Positions 55,795-64,000 of a stretch of DNA of 64,000 bases are shown here, in pieces. The stretch lies in NCBI GenBank assembly GCA_963971425.1, contig OZ020518.1, forward strand, positions 1,679,263-1,743,262. Direction: 5' to 3'. The DNA is from Bryoerythrophyllum caledonicum (lineage: Eukaryota; Streptophyta; Bryopsida; Pottiales; Pottiaceae). A program made the translations under genes and the position numbers. Within the stretch, counting starts at the first letter, position 1; each line of letters opens with the position of its first letter. The notes beneath the pieces were generated by a model that was given only the letters and a program-made list of their open reading frames with translations, made no database searches and was not told the DNA's origin.

Positions 55795-56190
55795 CTCTAA
55801 AGGACATATACTGTAGTATAAAAATTATATTTTAATGGATGCCAAGCATTTTCACACATGTCAACTAAGGTACCATAAAAACGTCTTCAATTGTGCAACA
55901 TCAATCTTCTACTTAAAAAAATTGGTATACAAGCACCTGACATCATAATGGTATGAAGCTTGTATCTTATGTAATGCAAAAATTTGACACCAAGTGAAGT
56001 CAAAGCATGTTGATCCTTTCAATGTAGAAAAGATAAAGAACGTTTCCATTCACTTCAAACGTAATTTTATAGATCTAAGTCAAGATCTTACGGTAAAAAG
56101 TTGAAAATAAATATGTTCCTTTCCCTTTCCCACTTTTTACAACAAAATGGGCAATATTGGTGTGAAACATTCAAGGAACTTTAGGGTTTA
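55795..56190 (+). mobile_element. TTAA-type MITE, short diverged copy
   Basis: Left end near TAACCTCTAAAGGACA, right end AACTTTAGGGTTTA. The family words 'gtgaagtcaaag', 'cacttcaaacg' and 'gttgatcc' lie inside. Confidence 0.5.
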
Positions 56191-56407
56191 TATATTCTAT
56201 TTTCAGACTTTTAAAAAAATGAATTTGCAGTGGTGGGTTCTCGAACATGTCCGTATGAAACAAACTTATGCTATCAATGAGATGCCTACATTTTCATCCT
56301 TACATCTACACCAATACATACGTGCAAAAGGAGTATTATCTATCAGAAGTGATTTTTATGAGCATTGCGATGGTGAATTTGGGAGTATTTTGGCATGAAA
56401 CTAACTA

Positions 56408-56760
56408 AGGTAAGCCTCCCCATTACCAACAAAAACCCATAGCCAACGCCTATAAAATTGGGGTATATCCAACCCTGTTCCATCCCATTACCACCAATTG
56501 AGCTCCAAATGGAGGTTTGCTATTAGTCAAGACCCTTACTTTTGGTCGTTGGTTATGGGGGTACCTACTGCTGGCCACCCACTAAACATGACTGCACAAT
56601 TTGAAAATTCACAACTAATTTAGTTTTCATTGAAAAAATATGAAATCACTTGGGTTGGAATTGTAATTCTATTGGCTATCACTGAAAAATAATAATGTAA
56701 TGATCTCCTCTCTCCATATATGCACATTCCTTAACTAGTCAGTTTTAGGGGGGCTTACCT
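56408..56760 (-). mobile_element. TA-flanked MITE, AGGTAAGCC family, copy 2
   Basis: 353 bp, ends AGGTAAGCCTCCCC and AGGGGGGCTTACCT, with TA at 56406-56407 and 56761-56762. Inverted relative to the copy at 34050-34376. Confidence 0.85.
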
Positions 56761-56762
56761 TA

Positions 56763-59235
56763 ACTAATTAACACTATTGATGGAGGCTGGTGATGCCTAC
56801 CAAGCTTGGAATGGAATATCAAGATTCAACACTGTTAGCTTCATCTAACTTAGCAAGTTGGGTGGGGCACAAGCCCATGGCCCCGTCATGGGGGCGTTCA
56901 ATCAGTTACATGCTCAGTCCTGCATCATGGCATGGCACTGGAATATATCGGGTTTAGAATCATGCCGAGGAAGCCGGCAGTGGTCATTTAATTTGTATCC
57001 CATATGAACTCACAGTGATTTTTGAGTGCTTTTCTGTAATGGTGCAAGAAAATGCCATGCAAAATTGAGAGGGGAAGCTACACATCTCTTAGTATCACAA
57101 GGGATTAACTATGTAAGGACAAGCAAAGTTTGGACGATGGGAGTATCTACAAGCATCATAGATTTTGCAAAACATCATCAAGGTAGTGATACAATTCACT
57201 TTCATTGGACGGCCACTCCTCCTTGAAAGGTTAATTATGATGATTTAGAACAATGATCAATTGTTACCACATTTAGATAGAGAGCCAATACATGATCACC
57301 ACACTAAAAATGATCCAGCCAGTAAATAAAATAATCAAAGTTGTGGGGTATCCGAGTAAATTATTTGTAAAGGCAATCTCTAACCTTTATTTTTGGCCTA
57401 GTATTTTAGTGTGTCAAACTATAGAACACTTTCAAGAATGTAATAATGCATTCTTGAAATAGTAGTGAAAATATTTAGTTGTGAGCTACCAATCTGGTGT
57501 TTTGGATGATGATTTTTGCAATCTTGCACCTCACTTCAAGAAACCCACACTACCCAATGCAACACAAAGATCTCCTAGAGGTTAACTATCCACAAGGTCC
57601 CTTGATGTTCTCCCATTCTAAAGATTGTGCTTCTCTTAAGCCTTAAGCCTTAAGGGGATTGACAACAATATGCTGGCCTAGTATTTTAGTGTGTCACAAT
57701 AGTAAAACTGATAAAACTTAGACTACCGTAAAACCAAGGTCCATGGTTACAAATAAAATTGTAACGCTTTCTTTGGCCAAGGAGGAATGACCCCTTCATT
57801 GCCTCCCTAGAAGATGGATGAGGTCATCCTGTTCAAACCCATAGTGTGGGATGTTTCAAAATTGTTGACACAAAATTAATGTGGATTGATGGAGAGGTGG
57901 CAATGAGTGGTGGTGAGGTTGTAGTTAGCAACACGGAGTAGAAGATATTTGGTAGTGAGTGGCGTTGAGGTGGCAATGAGGGGTGTGACAGATGTTGAAA
58001 TGTGTCGACATTAATCATGTTTCAAAATCAAAATTGATGTGGTCCACATCATTTTCACCCACATTACCAATGCATCCACACTATATTCAATGCTTAGCGT
58101 AGTACATTATATGGAGAATATCTTAATATTACATGTAGTTAGTTGTCTGAGCACATGTACTCAATAACCTTGCTTGACACCAAAGTCAACCACTAAGATA
58201 GAGGGCACTATTCTTGTTATTTAAGCCATGTAACGTACTTGTAAAAATGGTCTCAACACTCTGAACTTGGAGTGAGAATCTCAAATTCACTTTATGTATA
58301 TAAGATACTCATTATGATTTTCTTATGAATTGTTAAACTGAACCTTTGCGGCGTGTGATTGTTAGTTGAATACTCCATTTCTTGTACTCATATCATTGGT
58401 CAATCACTTTCCACCACTTTGGTAAGGTGGAGTGCTCGAAATCCACCCGGGACTAGTAACCGCACTCTTCAAAAGAGCTGAGAGTGCCAGAAACCGCACA
58501 GGGAGGTGAATGGAAGCACTGGAAACCCGGAATGAAAGTGGAATTGTTAGACTAAGCACATTTGTTGTGCGGTTCATGCACCGGTAGCATGTGGTTCACA
58601 GTCATAGAGTGCCTGTTGCACGAGCATGGGGGCATGCAAGAATAATGGATGCCTATAGATGTAATTGGCGGCAGTTTGAATTGATATGAGGCTTAATGAT
58701 GTTAGTTCATAAGCCTTGCCGGAGTGGGGAGGGGTGGCGGCCAGGTTTAACATCAAGATCAAACTGTGGGATTTGGCACATGCATTGCTTCACATTCAAG
58801 GCTTAGTGTGTACATGATGTTGTGCTTTGTGTGTAGATGATGAGGCCAAAATATACACACCAAAATGTGGAATTGGGTGAATTAGAGGTGTGAGTAGGAG
58901 CATGCAGGGAGGAGTAGGGACGTGCACGGAGAATGCAATCGGTGCGGGGGGCAGCACAGCCCATTTAGATTGCAGAGGTGGACTTCGACGAATTTTTGCA
59001 TGTGGGCGCCGGAGGGGGTGCGAGGATGGTGCTCCGCCAGCAGTGCTGGCCGCGGCTTCGGCGTGCAAGAGAGTCCCATAATCACTTGCTGGGACTCAAG
59101 TCACAGGGACTGGGATCGTAGCCTGAGCTCGGAGGGGATGAGTACCCCGTGCTGTGTGCTTGGCAGGGCGAGCAAGGGAGCTCACCATTGGAAGACTTGG
59201 CAGAGTTGAAAGCGGGGGCCCCGACCTCATCAGCG
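56763..59235. other. Unassigned 2.5 kb upstream of the pogo pseudogene
   Basis: No recognisable gene. The word 'ggcctagtattttagtgtgtca' is duplicated (about 57399 and 57676). 57890-57985 has short 'ggtggcaatgag' repeats. GC rises after 58900, where overlapping frames on both strands are open by composition only; the 3' part may be the 5' region of the pogo-type element. Confidence 0.35.
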
Positions 59236-60284
59236 ATGGTGCAGCACGCTGCGCCGCGGAGACAAAGAGAACAGGGCACACAGAGGAAGAACGGGCGCTG
59301 GACCGACATAGTGCTGCAGGAGGCTATGAATGCCGTCACCGATGATGACATGAGGATCAGAGCAGCCTCACGAGCTTTTCGAGTGTTGGTGTCATCCCTA
59401 CGAGATCACATCTACGGGAGGACAAGGAGCAGGTAGAGAGGTAATACTGCAACTTTGAAACAAGATGAGGATAAAAAATTTGTAGATTATATTTTTAAAT
59501 TGCAGGAGTTGGCCCACCCACTCACCCCAGCAGAGCTACGTTTAAAGGTAGCACTTGCAGCACAAGCTAGGAAAACACCTTGAAGTGCTACAGATGTCCC
59601 TGGGAAGGGTTGGCTTAGGAGATTTAGAGGTAGACACCGAGAACTTGCTACAAGAAGATCTCAAGGATTAGAGGTGGCTAGAGCACGTGCATTATGCCCT
59701 GCAATTGCTAAAACTCTTTACACTAATTTGGAATACCTCTACACTTCCTACAACTATCCTACAAGTCACATATGGAACTGTGACGAATCACGTGTCCAAG
59801 CAAGGAGAAGTGGTGGTGCTACTGTTTAAATGTTTTGGCTAAAAGAGGCAGCAGATATGTGCACTCTATAGAGCCAGATCAAAGAGAACATTTGTAAGTT
59901 TTGTCATGCATAAATGCTGATGGTGGTTCTATTCCTAACTTCTACATTCTCAAAGGCAAGTACTTTCTAGAAGACTATGTTGCACGATGTGAGGAGGGTG
60001 CTGTCATAGGCATGCAACCAAATGCTTAAATGACCAAGTGGTTGTTTGAGAGTTGGATCTTCCACTTCATAGGTTGCCTAAGAGGAGGACCTGATTTAGA
60101 TCTAACAAATAGACACCTGCTGATTTTAGATAGACACAACTCCCATGTGACATTAGAAGTGGTGAAGATTTCTATGAAATCAGGACTTGACATTGTCTCA
60201 TTACCTTTACATACTAGTCATGCACTACAAGCTCTAGATGTGGAATGCTTCAGGTGTTGCCTTAGGTTAAGGAGAGGAAGATGA
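59236..60284 (+). pseudogene. pogo/Tigger-type DDE transposase, decayed
   Basis: The reading starts at ATG 59236. A CENP-B/psq-like helix-turn-helix follows (RWTDIVLQEAMNAVTDDDMR then IRAASRAF, about 59287-59370), then VALAAQARKTP, GWLRRFRGRH and EVARARAL. The DDE_1 catalytic region follows: IWNCDESRVQ (first Asp), LLILDRHNSHVTLEVVKIS (second Asp) and HTSHALQALDVECF (third acidic position). At least five stops or frame changes occur, among them 59434-59436, about 59581, about 59827 and about 60027, plus a shift near 59830-59950. The end after VECF is lost. A plain Tc1/mariner-superfamily DNA transposon, no longer active. Terminal repeats were not found. Confidence 0.88.
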
Positions 60285-60891
60285 GAGAGGAGTAGCTCCG
60301 TAAAACCTGGTGAGGAGGGGTTTCTTAGGTGTTAGGCGCAAATGCAAGATACACAAACAATGAGAGTTGCTGGGCTCATTGTAGATCCCGTGTGCTCCTC
60401 CTTTGCTGCTGAATGGTCGACTTTAGGTGTATTAGAAGGTTGGAAGGGATTGCAAATCTTTGATCTAGTACTATAGAATATGAATGGAGATGCAAGAACC
60501 TAGCAATGGTCTGAGAGAGTAAGTCTGTAGCGGGGCTCTTGTGTTGGCTCAGATCTAGATCTAGACTTTGCTTACTCCATATCACCTTCCTATAGACAGA
60601 TCCCGATTCGGTTACCACAACACCTTAGGAAGCACCGTACGCCAAATCCCTCCTCATCCAGGATATAAACACCAATATGAGGAAAGCCTTCTTTCCACAC
60701 CAAGCTCGAATCAGACGCCAAGACACAATCGATATTCAAAAAGTTCAGCGATCCTCAACAACAGCTAAGTTCTCTTGTGACATTCCACACTTTGCATTGT
60801 ATTACTACTTTAGTTCTTACAATTATGGCATACAAGTATTAGTAAATGTTGACAATCGCCCTCGAATGGAGCCCATAGCTAGTATCTGTTT
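60285..60891 (+). other. Flank between pogo pseudogene and GC-rich ORFs
   Basis: No gene recognised. A short frame at 60677-61117 (containing YYFSSYNYGIQVLVNVDNRP) overlaps the next entry; neither can be assigned. Confidence 0.35.
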
Positions 60892-62592
60892 TTGCACACC
60901 AAATGTTGTGGTACACTATTGGCAGGCAAAACAGGGCTGGGAGGTACCCACCCTAGGCAACAGGGCAGCATCAAAACTCCAGCAAGTTCCATTAAACATC
61001 GCCGAAAACAAATGCACGACATGGCAAGTGACAATTGTGAGCCACAGTGGACGTGGGAAGATGCGTGGGGCAACTACATCGAATATAAGCGGAACACTCT
61101 ACAACAAGAGAGCGTAAAGATGGTAAGTATACCGCTATGTCTCCCACTGTGGAAATGCTATTGGCAGGAAAGAAACATCTGGAGCTGCAGCTGGCCGAAT
61201 TCATGCGGAGAAAAAGGCGAGGCAGTCTGCACACATCAACAAAGACGCAGGACCACACCACATAATAGTGAGCTCGTAGCAGTAGACACAAAACAGCAAA
61301 TGATGGTAACCCAAGAGCAACAGCAGCACCACCGACCATATGGATCACCAACAAAGAAACATAGGAGGAAAGCAACGAACAGCACCATCGACAATGAGGT
61401 AAGTCTCCTAACCACACCAAAAACTCAATTCCTCATCATGAAAACATCATGGCAAAGATGTGAAGGGAAAAACATGATGAGATACACGAGAAAATACCTC
61501 AACATATCCCACCGAAGTGACAACGAAAAGCAGACGCCCAAGCGAAAATCAATCAACACTGCTGCTGCTACAGAGAAACCTTCCCCTAAGCTAACCAGCC
61601 TAAGAGGCAGGATGCACCGCCTCAAGTCTTCGCGCCAGACGACTCAGTCTTCACAGCTTGAGCCACTTGCAGTCTTCGTCAGACAAGTACAAGTATCTAT
61701 ACACAATGGGATGGAAATGGTGAGAAGACGCGGCGACCTCCCCAAACCCTCAATGATACAGGACGCAGCCAAATCGAAGGACCTGACAACAACAGAGCCC
61801 CAAAAAGAAGTAACGGACTTCGTCACCACCAACAAGGTAAGTCTCCTAACCCCACAAATAGCCTACTTCTGCATCACGAAAACATCATCGGTGAAACGTG
61901 CAGATAATAGCAAGAGAAGTTACACAAGAAACTACCCCACCAAATACCATTTCAAGGAGGACAGCCGAGTGCGAACTCTCAAAAGAAAGTCATGCAGGAT
62001 TCCTGTAGAAGACGCGCGCCGCCCTAAACTGGCCAGCTCAAAACCGAGGACGTCCCGCTCCGAGCCTGCACGTCCAACGTTCAACCCCCTCAAAAATGCC
62101 GCCACAGTTCCTCCCCGAAATAACCATGACCTAGTATGGCAGCAGGATTGCCACCCACTGCCGACCGAAGACACCGGATTGGCCCAGGCCCCACCAAACA
62201 CCAGACTGCGTGCCGATGAAGAGCGGCGCCCTGGCGTCCCCTACAACCCAACCCTAAGGTGGAATAACACGTATAAACAGGTACGCTACAAACCCCATCG
62301 CCCATCCTCCCACCTCGACCCTCAGACTTTAGAACACAAGAGTTTTCTCTGCTACTGGCTAGATACCAAACTTGTAGACAGTAGGTTTCAAGTGCATAGT
62401 GGAGTAGAATCATACCGCAGCCAGACACACACCGCACGCCGCCGCACACGCCCCTGCAGAAGAGTACAGAACCAAGACGCCGCAACACGCAGCTGCTCTC
62501 TTCGGAGTCACCCACACCGAACGCCCCACTCACGTGACCGCGCCGCCTTGTACTACACTCGCAACTGGAGTAACCACAGACGCTTGCCGTGA
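60892..62592 (+). CDS. Long Arg/Thr/Lys-rich ORF, doubtful coding, with internal repeat
   Basis: 566 codons without a stop, but no domain is recognised and the composition (Arg, Thr, Ser, Gln, Pro) is that of a repeat-derived frame. Two modules of about 438 bp start at about 61397 and 61835. Each opens with a 'aggtaagtctcctaacc' word and encodes EVSLLTTPKTQFLIMKTS or KVSLLTPQIAYFCITKTS, then a basic segment. The GGTAAGT word is a perfect plant splice donor and a related one occurs at 61120. This may therefore be a series of exon-like units or a non-coding mobile leader instead of a single protein. No start context stands out. Treat as unassigned. Confidence 0.25.
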   Translation: MHTKCCGTLLAGKTGLGGTHPRQQGSIKTPASSIKHRRKQMHDMASDNCEPQWTWEDAWGNYIEYKRNTLQQESVKMVSIPLCLPLWKCYWQERNIWSCSWPNSCGEKGEAVCTHQQRRRTTPHNSELVAVDTKQQMMVTQEQQQHHRPYGSPTKKHRRKATNSTIDNEVSLLTTPKTQFLIMKTSWQRCEGKNMMRYTRKYLNISHRSDNEKQTPKRKSINTAAATEKPSPKLTSLRGRMHRLKSSRQTTQSSQLEPLAVFVRQVQVSIHNGMEMVRRRGDLPKPSMIQDAAKSKDLTTTEPQKEVTDFVTTNKVSLLTPQIAYFCITKTSSVKRADNSKRSYTRNYPTKYHFKEDSRVRTLKRKSCRIPVEDARRPKLASSKPRTSRSEPARPTFNPLKNAATVPPRNNHDLVWQQDCHPLPTEDTGLAQAPPNTRLRADEERRPGVPYNPTLRWNNTYKQVRYKPHRPSSHLDPQTLEHKSFLCYWLDTKLVDSRFQVHSGVESYRSQTHTARRRTRPCRRVQNQDAATRSCSLRSHPHRTPHSRDRAALYYTRNWSNHRRLP

Positions 62593-63716
62593 AGATCGAA
62601 GGAGGAGGCGAGCACTGCATGGAGTTGTAGACTCCACAAGAAAACTGTACGGTGCCGCGAAGGCTGCACCTGGAGGAGCCCGTGGATACCAGAATCGGCA
62701 GTTGACACTAGACGGAACCGCGGGCGTGCCCACTCACGGCGTCGGCACAGGAGAGATCGTCTTGTTACAAGCCGTGGCTGTCCTCCACCAAGCCGCAGCT
62801 GCCCTGCACAACCACACCAGGATCATCAGGAGGAGCCTATGGGTAAACAAGACGTGCCGAAGCCTACCTCGGGTGTCAATTACAGGAGGCCCAGCTGCCG
62901 ATACCTTGCACTCCCACATCAGAATCATCAGCAGGAGCCGAAGAGGAACCAAGAGGAGCCGAAGCTTACCCTGGGAGACATCAAGAAGAGAGACATCGGG
63001 AGGAGCCCAAGCAAACCCTGGCCGGAGAAGCCCCTGGAGTATTGCCTGGAGGTTCCACTGGAGCACGGTCTGGAGAAGCCCATGGGCGCTCAAGATAGGG
63101 TTACCCAAACTCGGCATTCCGCAAGAACCTGGAGGGAAGACCCTACACCTCGAGTGGGCGGTGCGACTTGGAGGCAGAGTAACAGCCCCAGCCGTCGTAC
63201 TCACACAGGACCGCGTTCGGCGAAAAGGCGGGCAGGGAACCGCCTCCCACACCAAGCACTTCAAACACGTTCAGGTAATCACTCCCCCACTCTGAATCTT
63301 ATCATGTGTAATACGTCATATCTCATTTCGTCATGCTTACACTTGATATCACGACCTGTAAGCCCACAAAGTAAGTTGTGGGATGGAAGTGATAGAAAAG
63401 TGATTAAGAGAAAATCAATATTCAAAATGATAAAAAGCGTCAATAGTAATCCACCACTTGTGACATGCAGAATGATGGCAAATACTACAGCCTCCTCTTC
63501 CAAAGGACCAGACCGCATGTTTGTTGACTCTACTGCCCCTTCTCTTAATGGTCCTATACTAATGGAAATTGTTGAGAAAAATGAATGTGAGGTCGTTGCA
63601 ATGCATAAACGGTCCATTGATGCGGTAGAATATACTCCAAACTTAAGAAGGTCAGAGCAACGCTGGTACAACGCCCACCCTATTGGTTAGGTTTCAATAC
63701 TCTGAACACTATAGGT
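62593..63716 (+). CDS. GC-rich ORF region, unassigned, repeat-containing
   Basis: Two overlapping frames (62534-63295 and 62839-63690) are open, the second for 283 codons. A direct repeat of about 96 bp (62797-62876 and 62893-62981) carries 'aggatcatcaggaggag/agaatcatcagcaggag'. The C-terminal part of the second frame, from about 63300, has a different, more protein-like composition (PSLNGPILMEIVEKNECEVV, KRSIDAVEYTPNL). No family recognised. Confidence 0.25.
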
Positions 63717-64000
63717 ATGTGTTGTGGCAGTCCCAAAGAACCGGTCCTAATCCTCCAGGAATTGCTTGTGTTGGGCCTGACTGAACCAGAAGCACAAGAG
63801 AGGATTGGAGCACTACCTTCCTTCCCATTTGTCAACCAAGAAGAGTGGCCTTCGCGGAGGGCAGATGGGAAAGAAGGTAATCACTTCAACTTAACCCAAT
63901 TACCTAGTGAGGTGGAGATTGATGTGCATGGTTATGCCTTAGATTACCAAATAGCCATTTTCTTCGAAATTGGTGAACAAACTCTATCTAGGAATATAGT
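63717..64000 (+). CDS. Partial ORF running off the window end, unknown
   Basis: Open from ATG 63717 (MCCGSPKEPVLILQELLVLG) to the last base, 94 codons without stop, ending YQIAIFFEIGEQTLSRNI. The composition is protein-like and mildly acidic, unlike the upstream Arg-rich frames. It may be a later exon of a gene or mobile sequence that includes the preceding segment. No domain recognised. Confidence 0.35.
   Translation, partial: MCCGSPKEPVLILQELLVLGLTEPEAQERIGALPSFPFVNQEEWPSRRADGKEGNHFNLTQLPSEVEIDVHGYALDYQIAIFFEIGEQTLSRNI

Noticed and set aside
57399-57700. Duplicated 'ggcctagtattttagtgtgtca' as possible element ends
   Set aside because: Similarity is limited to about 25 bp in direct orientation, with no inverted ends or flanking duplication.
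62797-62981. Direct repeat considered as a terminal repeat of a larger element
   Set aside because: The two copies are adjacent (about 96 bp apart) and similarity stops within 90 bp, so this is a local duplication.
1-64000. CRISPR arrays, rRNA or tRNA genes, bacterial-type operons
   Set aside because: No regularly spaced unique-spacer repeats, no recognisable tRNA cloverleaf or rRNA core sequence was noticed; tandem repeats present lack spacers. A covariance-model scan would be decisive for tRNAs.

Overview
The window is nuclear DNA of a land plant. The evidence is a spliced kinesin-light-chain-related (KLCR/CMU-type) TPR gene, a secreted proline-rich/extensin-like cell-wall protein gene, fragments of a calmodulin-like gene and of an intron-bearing enolase gene, GT-AG introns throughout, and plant-type transposons (CACTA, hAT, Tourist-like, MULE-like, Helitron). 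The low GC content, sparse genes and heavy transposon load would fit a bryophyte or another seed-free plant, but nothing here fixes the species. Only two genes look like intact host genes. One assembly gap (200 N) lies at 36301-36500.

Layout. 1-5.9 kb: a TTAA-flanked MITE end, then the five-exon KLCR gene. 5.9-13 kb: a dense nest of non-autonomous DNA transposons, including a TA-flanked MITE, several TTAA-flanked MITEs, a CACTA element inserted into one of them, and a hairpin Tourist-like MITE. 13-14.3 kb: a dispersed repeat seen again at 36.8-38 kb. 14.4-19.4 kb: a run of broken host-gene fragments (EF-hand protein, Q-rich piece, enolase exons, other exon-like pieces) and a replication-protein-A-like gene. 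19.5-27 kb: the most striking unit, a very AT-rich Helentron-type rolling-circle transposon encoding OTU protease, zinc fingers, HUH/Y2 Rep, PIF1-like helicase and an EEP endonuclease, open over 6.4 kb apart from one in-frame stop. 27-34 kb: dispersed repeats, a foldback element with inward-facing tandem units, another TTAA MITE and a decayed unidentified ORF. 34-38 kb: MITEs and a non-autonomous hAT element with a perfect 8-bp target duplication.

38.5-51.2 kb: the proline-rich protein gene followed by a KLCR pseudogene. The 3' end of the first and part of the second recur in inverted orientation at 48.3-51.2 kb, making a broken large inverted duplication. Between the arms lies a decayed plant-type Helitron helicase with a convincing 3' hairpin/CTAG terminus. 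Comparing the arms gives an empty and a filled site for a TTAA-targeting transposon. 51.3-59 kb is mostly unassigned, with more MITEs and a GC-rich island. 59.2-60.3 kb is a dead pogo/Tigger-type DDE transposase. 60.5-64 kb carries GC-richer ORFs of doubtful reality and a partial ORF running off the end.

The two host genes show no functional link, although KLCR/CMU proteins and secreted wall proteins both belong to cell-wall biology. Most of the biology here is transposon biology: two rolling-circle lineages, at least six terminal-inverted-repeat groups and a foldback element, with host-gene fragments gathered beside one Helentron.
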